Below are positions 1 through 5,777 of a stretch of DNA of 8,773 nt, one piece after another. The notes below the pieces were generated by a model. It was not told the DNA's origin and made no database searches. It saw only the letters and a program-made list of their open reading frames with translations. A program made the translations under genes and the position numbers. Source of the DNA: JBOHWJ01 sp050736615 (GTDB lineage: Bacteria; Desulfobacterota; Binatia; Binatales; Binataceae). The stretch is from NCBI GenBank assembly GCA_050736615.1, contig JBOHWL010000219.1, positions 1 through 8,773 of the forward strand. Direction: 5' to 3'. Position 1 is the first letter of the stretch, and each line of letters opens with the position of its first letter.

Positions 1-162
1 GGCAGCCTTTCTGAACGCAGCTCGCAGACTCGTTTGCTCGCTTCGCCTTCGGCTTTGCTAGCGCACTCGGGATGACAAAATTAAGGCATATCCTGGTTAA
101 GCAGCCGTCAGTTCAACAGCGCTAAAAATTCACAAGCTCGAGCACCGCCCGCAGCAAGTAGG
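1..162. other. Intergenic stretch at window edge, no gene seen
   Basis: No coding region is supported here. The first ~75 bases carry short GC-rich inverted words (for example GCCTTCGGC at about 45-53) and end in CTCGGGATGACA. Sequence of this style often occurs as a scattered extragenic repeat in deltaproteobacterial and related genomes. Only one copy lies in this window, so repeat status is an inference. A factor-independent terminator for the gene that ends at 163 is not evident: I see no strong stem followed by a T-run on the minus strand. Confidence 0.35.
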
Positions 163-1536
163 CTAAGCGAGTGCGGTGCCGATCAATGAATGGGCCGTGA
201 CCGACTCGACGCGGACGCTGACGGTGTCGCCGGGCCGCGCTTCGGCGGCAAAGATCGCGGTTTTGAATTGCGGCGTCTTGCCCGCCAGCATGCCGTTGCC
301 GCGTCGCGCCGGCCCTTCCACCAGGACCGGCGTGGCGGCGCCGATTAAGGCGCGATTGCGCTCCAGCGAAATAGCTTCCTGCAGTTCGATGAGAGCGGCG
401 AGCCGGCGGGCCTTTTCTTCTTCGCTGACTGAATCGCCCAATTTGAAGGCGCGCGTATGCTCGCGCACCGAATACTTGAACATAAAGGCCGAATCGTACC
501 CGACCATACGCATCAGAGCCAAGGTCGCTTTGAAATCGGGTTCATCCTCGCCATGAAAGCCGACGATGATGTCGGTCGAAAGCGCGAGTCCCGGTATTGC
601 CCGGCGCAAGCGCGTAACCAGCTCAAGATAGTGCGCGACCGTATATCCGCGCTCCATCGCGGCCAGCACGTGATCAGATCCGGACTGCACCGGCAGATGA
701 AGATACGGCTGCACCTTCGGCTCCGACGCCATCGCGTCGATCACGGCGTCGCTCATGTCGCTGGGATGGGGCGACGTGAAGCGCACGCGTTCGATTCCGT
801 CGACCGCCGCCACCATACGCAGCAAGCCGCCGAAATCGACCATGTCGAAGCGGTATGCGTTTACGGTCTGCCCCAACAGCACGATTTCACGTACGCCGCG
901 CGCCGCCATTGCGCGCACCTCGCGCACGATATCGGCGGGAGGCACGCTGCGCTCGCGTCCGCGTACATAGGGCACCACGCAGAACGCGCAAAACTTATCG
1001 CATCCGCGCATCGCGGTGACGTAGGCGCGCACACCGCCCTCGAATTCAGGCGCAATATCGGCGTAGGTCTCGCCGCGGTCCAGCCGCACGTCAATGGCCG
1101 GATCGAATTGCGCGCGTCCGAGCAATTCGGGTAAGCGGCGATAAGTGTCGGGACCAGCGACGAGGTCAAGCCATGGCGCCTTTTCAACCAGCTCCGCCCG
1201 ATTATGCTGCGCCATGCATCCGAGCAGCCCCAGCTTCAAATGAGGTCGCACATGCTTGAGCCGCGCCAGGTCGCTCAGACGTCCCAGCACGCGCTCTTCG
1301 GCGCGTTCGCGGATAGCGCACGTATTGAGCAGGATCACGTCGGCATCCGCGGGGGTCGAAGCGCTGCCGTAGCCGGCTCCGCGCAGTATCGCCGTGACCA
1401 GTTGCGAATCGGCGATATTCATTTGGCAACCGTAAGTCTCCAGATAGACGCGCGGTATATTGGCGGAGCCCCCGGCGAAGTGCGCGGGCGAGTCCGTGAC
1501 GTGTGTACTACTATCCTTCGTGATCGATGCTGCCAT
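163..1536 (-). CDS. miaB: tRNA-2-methylthio-N6-dimethylallyladenosine synthase MiaB
   Basis: This is a 457-aa radical-SAM methylthiotransferase. It adds a methylthio group to N6-isopentenyladenosine at position 37, next to the anticodon, in tRNAs that read UNN codons. The N-terminal MTTase domain (about 28-150) carries the three auxiliary-cluster cysteines C37 (in ETYGCQMN), C73 (NTCAIRE) and C107 (LLGCMAQ). The radical-SAM core (about 170-395) has the C179-x3-C183-x2-C186 motif in RGCDKFCAFC, followed by VPYVRGRERS. A TRAM RNA-binding domain occupies about 397-457. Length is typical, and all six cluster cysteines are present. ETYGCQMN and LGQTVNAY favour MiaB over the RimO and MtaB paralogues. 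The first ~27 residues are a non-conserved leader, so the true start could be slightly internal. The ATG at 1536 has only a weak upstream AGGA. The gene lies 150 bp downstream of the DGQHR fragment and appears independent of it. Confidence 0.96.
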   Translation of the reverse strand: MAASITKDSSTHVTDSPAHFAGGSANIPRVYLETYGCQMNIADSQLVTAILRGAGYGSASTPADADVILLNTCAIRERAEERVLGRLSDLARLKHVRPHLKLGLLGCMAQHNRAELVEKAPWLDLVAGPDTYRRLPELLGRAQFDPAIDVRLDRGETYADIAPEFEGGVRAYVTAMRGCDKFCAFCVVPYVRGRERSVPPADIVREVRAMAARGVREIVLLGQTVNAYRFDMVDFGGLLRMVAAVDGIERVRFTSPHPSDMSDAVIDAMASEPKVQPYLHLPVQSGSDHVLAAMERGYTVAHYLELVTRLRRAIPGLALSTDIIVGFHGEDEPDFKATLALMRMVGYDSAFMFKYSVREHTRAFKLGDSVSEEEKARRLAALIELQEAISLERNRALIGAATPVLVEGPARRGNGMLAGKTPQFKTAIFAAEARPGDTVSVRVESVTAHSLIGTALA

Positions 1537-1686
1537 CGTCGTTGGGAGGATCCTAGACTACGTGGCGCGGTCGGTACAACGCGTGAGATTACTGTCGCGA
1601 CAGCCTCGCAACGGCCAGGTGTCACTTATCTCGCGAAAACGAACGCGGGTAGGCTGCTGTGACGCAACAAAGCTCAGTTTTTAAGT

Positions 1687-2469
1687 TTAAGAGCTGGTCA
1701 CTGGAGGGGCTACTTTCAGCGCCTGTTTCAGTTGACCGAAAAACATCTTTCGCTTCGCAGCCGTTGAGATGGCATCTTCGACCGCAATCTTCTTCCAGCC
1801 CGCCAAAAGAGCGAAATCTATCAATGGCATGAGCTGGCGCTTGAAAGTCTCCGAAGTGTACGTAAAGGTTTCCAGAAAGTCGCACCGCTGCATTACATCC
1901 GGAAGCAAGCTGAGAATCAGTTGTATGCCACTCGTCTGTAACAAAGAGTATGATCGGGCTTTATCATCGGACCAGGCATCTGGGAATGTCTCCTCCACAG
2001 CCTCAAGGTACGCAATGAGCAGACGTTTCCGTTCGGCTTGGCCTTTATCGTGGAGGCACCCGCCGGGCGACAAAAGGCCAACAATAACCGGCCGCAATTG
2101 ATTGACTTTGATCCACTTGTCGCGCTCCTTGGGAAAACGAAGTATTCGTCCCCGAAGCGGCGAGCTTGGGTCCTCATCCAGAGCATGGATTAACTCGATT
2201 GATGTTTTCTCGATATCACTATCGAGCAAGCCAAGAATGGCCTTCATCTGAGTTAAGAGGTCACGATTAACTGGTTTCTGATTGACGTTTATCGCGACGA
2301 ATGTGGCTCCAACCACCTCTTCGGTCGCATTGTGAAGCGCGACAACGGAGAGCTCGAACGTCTGAGAATCAGGCAAACGCCGATACTGATCGTCGAATGA
2401 AAAAAGCCTGTGCTGCCCGTCCACAATAAACGCATACTCGCCTTCGGATGACGGAAAATTTATAGTCAC
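1687..2469 (-). CDS. DGQHR-domain protein, C-terminal fragment (frameshifted gene)
   Basis: This 260-aa open frame starts at a GTG. It carries the signature DGQHR at residues 17-21 (positions 2407-2421) in the context AFIVDGQHRLFSF. After that come the typical NVNQKPVNRDLL segment and a helical C-terminal half. DGQHR proteins have a ParB/sulfiredoxin-like fold. The family includes DndB, which regulates phosphorothioate DNA modification, and DpdB of deazaguanine DNA modification. The N-terminal third expected for the family is not here but in the next frame upstream (2483-2734). The signature therefore lies unusually close to this fragment's N terminus. The GTG lacks a convincing Shine-Dalgarno site, so independent initiation is doubtful. 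Undoing a one-base shift between 2486 and 2513 would give one protein of about 348 aa. Identity of the domain is firm; whether this copy is functional is open. Confidence 0.8.
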   Translation of the reverse strand: MTINFPSSEGEYAFIVDGQHRLFSFDDQYRRLPDSQTFELSVVALHNATEEVVGATFVAINVNQKPVNRDLLTQMKAILGLLDSDIEKTSIELIHALDEDPSSPLRGRILRFPKERDKWIKVNQLRPVIVGLLSPGGCLHDKGQAERKRLLIAYLEAVEETFPDAWSDDKARSYSLLQTSGIQLILSLLPDVMQRCDFLETFTYTSETFKRQLMPLIDFALLAGWKKIAVEDAISTAAKRKMFFGQLKQALKVAPPVTSS

Positions 2470-2482
2470 GGTGGGCCCGTCT

Positions 2483-2734
2483 TCATCTGGAGTGGATCGT
2501 GACCTCCGGACTTAAATTGAGAATGATGTTATTCGGCAGCAGGGCATTCGCGCCGCTGTTCAGGTATTCGACGATATCACGTAGACGGGAAACCTCGGTC
2601 ACGCGCTGAAGACCACGCCTATTATCGCGCGTCGCAGCCTCAACGTAACAGAGCGGCTTCAGCAGCACAGCACTCATGGTGAAAGAATACAGTTTTGTGG
2701 ATTTCTGCTGGAACGTAAAGGCACGGACATTCAT
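2483..2734 (-). CDS. DGQHR-domain protein, N-terminal fragment (frameshifted gene)
   Basis: This 83-aa frame holds the N-terminal part of the DGQHR protein. Its segment GLQRVTEVSRLRDIVEYL, followed by LPNNIILNL, matches the family pattern of a QR-containing strand, a helix with DI.(D/E)Y(I/L) and an IP.(S/N)I(V/I)L strand. In intact homologues these precede DGQHR by a few tens of residues. The frame then runs into TGA at 2483-2485, while the downstream part continues in the +1 frame. I chose ATG 2734, which has GGGGAAG five bases upstream, over TTG 2749, which has no such site. The start lies about 30 bases past the stop of the HNH gene, which suggests co-transcription. The fragment alone lacks the signature motif and is unlikely to be active. 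Confidence 0.7.
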   Translation of the reverse strand: MNVRAFTFQQKSTKLYSFTMSAVLLKPLCYVEAATRDNRRGLQRVTEVSRLRDIVEYLNSGANALLPNNIILNLSPEVTIHSR

Positions 2735-2764
2735 ACGAGACTTCCCCAACTTGTTCGTCGTTCT

Positions 2765-3265
2765 TCACCTGGCCTGTCGCCATATATCCGCCCAATGAAA
2801 CCGATTGCCCTTCGCTCGGTTATGATGTTCGCAGAGGAAGCGAAGATTGAGGTGAGAATCCGAACCACCCCGAGTCACCGGCAAGATATGATCAATTTCA
2901 AGCCGGACCTCCGGCGGGCGCCGCTCGCATATTCCGCATTTCTGGTCGGATCGTGCCGCGACCAGCAGGTAGTCTTGGAACGAGAGCGGTTGTCGAGTTC
3001 TTGAAGTAAGAGTGAGGCTTATGCATGCCCATATATCGTGGACTTCTTCCTGCTCAAGGCAGATACCGAGTGCGGAATTGGCAAACTTCCAGAACAGCAG
3101 CAAGCCATCGGCCTGACGGCTCCACTCCCGAAACTGACTGTGCGATGGTGTTACCCGATTGATCCGCTCTTCCCCAAGAGCCCAAAAGATCTCGCTAAGC
3201 AGGAGCGACGTGTCTAAATTGAGCTGAGCTGCGAGAACAATAATCTGTTCAAACGCCGCCCTCAT
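2765..3265 (-). CDS. HNH endonuclease
   Basis: This 166-aa protein has a C-terminal HNH nuclease domain (about 103-158). The zinc knuckle is C110-x2-C113 (KCGICE) paired with C145-x2-H148 (LCEHHN). The catalytic stretch is EIDHILPVTRGG (D125, H126), then N140 in HLNLRFLC and N149. The final knuckle ligand is His rather than the more common Cys. The first ~100 residues are largely helical and match no domain I recognise; they could mediate target or partner recognition. ATG 3265 overlaps the end of the upstream membrane-protein gene by 17 bases, so translational coupling is likely. An in-frame TGA at 3272-3274 rules out a longer start. HNH proteins of this layout cut or nick DNA, but the target here is unknown. 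The coupling to a membrane protein and a DGQHR protein suggests a restriction or defence role, which is inference. Confidence 0.88.
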   Translation of the reverse strand: MRAAFEQIIVLAAQLNLDTSLLLSEIFWALGEERINRVTPSHSQFREWSRQADGLLLFWKFANSALGICLEQEEVHDIWACISLTLTSRTRQPLSFQDYLLVAARSDQKCGICERRPPEVRLEIDHILPVTRGGSDSHLNLRFLCEHHNRAKGNRFHWADIWRQAR

Positions 3266-3515
3266 GCAGTATCACGAATTCTCCGGATTCGAGATGAAGA
3301 TTAGGCGCGCTGAGCGAAGGCAGCGCACCCTCAGTTTCGATATGGGCCAGAAAATCGCGAGTCTGGTCGAGCAATCGCTGTGCCCGTGCGGCTGGCGTAC
3401 TAGCCGTGTTAATTTTCGGTTTAGGGAAAAGCTGCCGCCACAACCATCTGCAAAACCATTGGACCGCGTATATCACGATCAACAAAGAACACAGGATGTC
3501 GAAAAGGAAATCCAT
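3249..3515 (-). CDS. Small single-pass membrane protein, function unknown
   Basis: This 88-aa protein has an N-terminal hydrophobic segment (about residues 4-24, FLFDILCSLLIVIYAVQWF). A basic patch follows (RWLWRQLFPKPK), then a soluble tail predicted to be partly helical (AARAQRLLDQTRDFLAHIE). The charge pattern predicts an N-out or anchored topology with a cytoplasmic tail. I do not recognise the family. The frame stays open up to TTG 3620, but ATG 3515 is preferred because it places the membrane helix at the N terminus. The added 35 residues would be polar and featureless. Neither start has a strong Shine-Dalgarno site. The stop overlaps the HNH start by 17 bases. The tail ends abruptly after GEFVILHEGGV, so a C-terminal truncation cannot be excluded. 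It is the first gene of the cassette and may tether the nuclease to the membrane (inference). Confidence 0.6.
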   Translation of the reverse strand: MDFLFDILCSLLIVIYAVQWFCRWLWRQLFPKPKINTASTPAARAQRLLDQTRDFLAHIETEGALPSLSAPNLHLESGEFVILHEGGV

Positions 3516-3631
3516 CGATAACTTACGAGTCCGCGGCTCCGGGTTGCATCTCGGATTTGAAAACCGCTGATAGTTGTCCGGCTGATCGGACCATGGCACG
3601 CTGGAGCCTATTTTAACCAAATTTTACATCA

Positions 3632-4366
3632 ATGGACACGCAGAATAGGTCAACTATCAATCAGAGCATTTCAGAGCGAATCGAAGAGCTGCCCTGGGCG
3701 GAGATCAGCGAATCGCTTGATCAGCGAGGCTTCGCCACCACCACGGCGTTGCTGACGCCCGACGAATGTGCCGGACTGGCCGCGCTGTATGACGACCGCG
3801 AGCGGTTTCGGAGCCGGATCGATATGACGCGCTTTCGCTTCGGCGTCGGCGAATATAAGTACTTCGCCAATCCGTTACCCCCGATTGTTGCCGAGTTGCG
3901 CGCGGCGGTTTATCCGCATCTGGCACCAATTGCGAATCAATGGGCGCGGGCTTTGGGTGGGCGCCCGTTTCCAACTGATTTGGCGGCCTTTCTCGCGCTT
4001 TGCCATCGCAACGGACAGAGCAGGCCAACCCCGCTGCTACTGCGCTATGAAACCGGCGGCTACAACTGCATGCATCAGGATATCTATGGCGAGACGGTCT
4101 TTCCGCTTCAGCTCACCTGCGTGCTGAGTGCGCGGGAGATTGATTTTCGTGGCGGCGAGTTCCTGCTTTTGGAGCAGCGCCCGCGGGCGCAATCACGTGC
4201 CGAGGCGATCGCGCTGGAACAAGGCGAGATAATTCTGTTCGCCACGCGGGAGCGGCCGGTCAAAGGCGGGCGCGGCTATTATCGGGTCAATCTGCGTCAC
4301 GGCGTCAGCACCATTTTATCGGGGCGGCGGTTTAGCCTCGGGGTAATTTTCCACGACGCCAAGTAG
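3632..4366 (+). CDS. 2OG-Fe(II) oxygenase, DUF2086/Oxygenase-NA family
   Basis: This 244-aa protein belongs to the 2-oxoglutarate/Fe(II) dioxygenases of the Oxygenase-NA type (formerly DUF2086). Comparative genomics places that family among likely nucleic-acid-modifying or repair enzymes. The double-stranded beta-helix core shows the iron triad H148-x-D150 (in NCMHQDIYGE) and H223 (LRHGVS). The arginine pair at 232-233 (SGRRFSLGVIFHD) is a likely 2-oxoglutarate anchor. Other family hallmarks are FRSRIDMTRFRFGVGEYKYF, RPTPLLLRYE and GGEFLLLEQRPRAQSRAE. The protein is full length, with no missing catalytic residue. ATG 3632 is the only possible start, since there is an in-frame TAA at 3614. It has no Shine-Dalgarno site and may be leaderless or weakly translated. 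It is transcribed divergently from the HNH/DGQHR cassette. The physiological substrate is unknown. Confidence 0.9.
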   Translation: MDTQNRSTINQSISERIEELPWAEISESLDQRGFATTTALLTPDECAGLAALYDDRERFRSRIDMTRFRFGVGEYKYFANPLPPIVAELRAAVYPHLAPIANQWARALGGRPFPTDLAAFLALCHRNGQSRPTPLLLRYETGGYNCMHQDIYGETVFPLQLTCVLSAREIDFRGGEFLLLEQRPRAQSRAEAIALEQGEIILFATRERPVKGGRGYYRVNLRHGVSTILSGRRFSLGVIFHDAK

Positions 4367-4474
4367 CGCGCGGGCTTTATTATCGGCTTCGCACTAAATG
4401 GTCATGTTGTTTGGATTGGAATTGCGGCGCGGTGGCGCAATGACTAACCTTGAAAAGAACTCCATGGCGCGCAT

Positions 4475-4678
4475 ATGAACCAACGACGAGCATCATTCGA
4501 ACGCATCGAGGCCACCTTGCTCGCCTGTCCCAAGTGCAAACGCGCGGTACAGGTGCGCAAGCGCCTTTTGCTAATCCTGCCCGAGGGCGACAAATACGAA
4601 TACGTCTGTCCGCATTGCGGCAGTACCTGTGGCAGCACGGTCCAAAAGGACGAACCCGTTACGCGACGACCGATGTAA
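4475..4678 (+). CDS. Small zinc-ribbon protein
   Basis: This 67-aa protein has two CxxC knuckles: C18-x2-C21 (ACPKCKRAV) and C45-x2-C48 (VCPHCGSTC). About 23 residues separate them, and an extra cysteine sits at 52. This is a classic single zinc ribbon, likely a nucleic-acid- or protein-binding module. No further domain is present and I cannot assign a specific role. It lies 108 bp downstream of the oxygenase on the same strand and converges with the DUF2141 gene, with 13 bp between the two stop codons. The start has no clear Shine-Dalgarno site. Both CxxC pairs and the coding-type composition argue that it is real, although a second frame overlaps it. A weaker alternative is that it is a remnant of a larger protein. 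Confidence 0.6.
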   Translation: MNQRRASFERIEATLLACPKCKRAVQVRKRLLLILPEGDKYEYVCPHCGSTCGSTVQKDEPVTRRPM

Positions 4679-4691
4679 AGCGCGGCGCCGC

Positions 4692-5183
4692 TCACGGGCC
4701 GTAGAGCAGTTTGATGGTCATTTCGAGGGTGCCACCTTCGTAATGGAAGCTGGCGGGTTGAAACTTCGGCGCGCTCAAATGTGGACGCAAATTGTTTGAA
4801 AAGCCGTAGCCCTCCTGCGGCATGCCCAGCCAATTGGTTTTGAACTTGCCGCTGGCGTCTTCGTCCTGGAATACCACGGCGGCGTATTTCCCTGGAGTGA
4901 ACCCGTGGAATTCGCAAACTCCCGCGCCCTTGGCGATTGGCACCGAGAGGTCGCGCAACGAGCCGCTGTTCGGAAAATTACCCTTGCCGTCGAATAAAGA
5001 GCAGTGAACCCGACCACGGCTGCCGCGCAAATTGACGACCCGGATACGAATCGAATTTTGCGCGCTTTGAGCGTAGGCGAGTGACGCGAGCGTCAATAGC
5101 CCGCCCATCGCCAGCGCCGCGCAGGCAAGGATTAGCCGCGCGACTACGCCGCGCGGCGTTTTCACCACAGCTCTAACGTCCAT
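4692..5183 (-). CDS. Exported DUF2141 domain protein
   Basis: This 163-aa protein begins with a basic n-region (VKTPRGVVAR) and a hydrophobic core. A plausible signal-peptidase I site follows LASLAYA, giving export to the periplasm or outside. The mature part is a DUF2141 domain. It shows the family features IRIRVVNLRGSRGRV, a cysteine pair (HCSLFDG and GVCEFHGF), PGKYAAVVFQDED with KFKTNWLG, and PQEGYGFSNN. DUF2141 proteins are small beta-sandwich secreted proteins of unknown function. The frame is open up to GTG 5240 (182 aa), but AGGAA there sits against the start codon. ATG 5183 gives a normal signal peptide and is preferred, though its own site (GAAAG) is weak. It follows the PPOX gene by about 63 bp on the same strand, so co-transcription is likely. 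Confidence 0.82.
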   Translation of the reverse strand: MDVRAVVKTPRGVVARLILACAALAMGGLLTLASLAYAQSAQNSIRIRVVNLRGSRGRVHCSLFDGKGNFPNSGSLRDLSVPIAKGAGVCEFHGFTPGKYAAVVFQDEDASGKFKTNWLGMPQEGYGFSNNLRPHLSAPKFQPASFHYEGGTLEMTIKLLYGP

Positions 5184-5246
5184 ACAACTTTCGCGTATTC
5201 CAGTCGTGCGGGAGCGGACTACGGGCCGGGTATCCGCCACTTCCTG

Positions 5247-5645
5247 CTAGCCGTTGCCGGATACCGAGACGGGCTCGACTTGATACATCACGCGCACTTC
5301 ACCCGGACCACGGAACGGATATTTGTCCTTGCCCAGGTATTTCTTCGCAAGCGAATCGATATGTTCGTCGGCGCCGGTTTCGCTCGCGGTAATCACGCGC
5401 CCGCGCACCTGCACGTAACGATAGGGATTGTCGGGGTCCATGATCGCAAGGGCCACGCGCGCACCTTTTTGCATGTTGCGCTCTTTTACGCGGCCGCGGG
5501 CGGTGTTGAGTCGAATCTGGCCATTAGTGTAATCGAACCAAATCGGCGTCACTTGCGGTGATCCATCTTTCATTATGGTGGCAAGATTCGCAAAGGCTTT
5601 TTTCCCTGTGAGCAGGTCAAGATATTGGTCTGGAACCGTGGTCAT
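5247..5645 (-). CDS. PPOX-class, probably F420-dependent, oxidoreductase
   Basis: This 132-aa protein has the split-barrel flavin/deazaflavin-binding fold of the pyridoxamine 5'-phosphate oxidase-like superfamily. Recognisable elements are AFANLATIMKDGSPQVTPIWF near residues 17-37, RLNTARGRVKERNMQKGARVALAIMDPDNPYRYVQVRGRV in the middle, and a C-terminal beta strand VRVMYQVEPV. This matches the small PPOX-class F420-dependent enzymes (Rv1155-like). If so, it would carry out F420H2-linked reductions in the cytoplasm. Cofactor choice between F420 and FMN cannot be settled from sequence by eye, and the substrate is unknown. ATG 5645 has only a weak AAGGG-like site. It heads a likely two-gene unit with the DUF2141 gene and lies 132 bp downstream of the SGHY protein gene. 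If F420-dependent, the host should make F420. Confidence 0.88.
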   Translation of the reverse strand: MTTVPDQYLDLLTGKKAFANLATIMKDGSPQVTPIWFDYTNGQIRLNTARGRVKERNMQKGARVALAIMDPDNPYRYVQVRGRVITASETGADEHIDSLAKKYLGKDKYPFRGPGEVRVMYQVEPVSVSGNG

Positions 5646-5777
5646 TTTCGAGTACCAACCCTTGGAGAATTATCTGCCACGCTTATCCGTGCGATGGCCG
5701 GAGTCAAGCCGCGTGCGAGTAAGGCCAATCGTATTTGAGCGAGCCGCCGGCGAGGAGGGCCCGGGTGCGATCGCGGA

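Noticed and set aside
457..1134. 225-aa plus-strand open frame opposite miaB
   Set aside because: It is antisense to a full-length, motif-complete miaB and is His/Arg-rich without any domain, so it is a high-GC shadow frame.
1204..1662. 152-aa plus-strand frame over the 5' end of miaB
   Set aside because: It is antisense to the conserved MTTase domain and has no recognisable family.
1687..3515. A complete Dnd phosphorothioation or Dpd system
   Set aside because: Only a DGQHR protein is shared. No cysteine desulfurase, PAPS-like, TGT-like or helicase partner is present in the window.
3516..3620. Longer TTG start for the membrane protein
   Set aside because: It adds 35 polar, featureless residues ahead of the membrane helix and has no ribosome-binding site.
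4682..4691. Palindrome GCGGCGCCGC as a bidirectional terminator between convergent genes
   Set aside because: The stem is self-complementary without a loop, and there is no T-run on either strand; such words are common at this GC.
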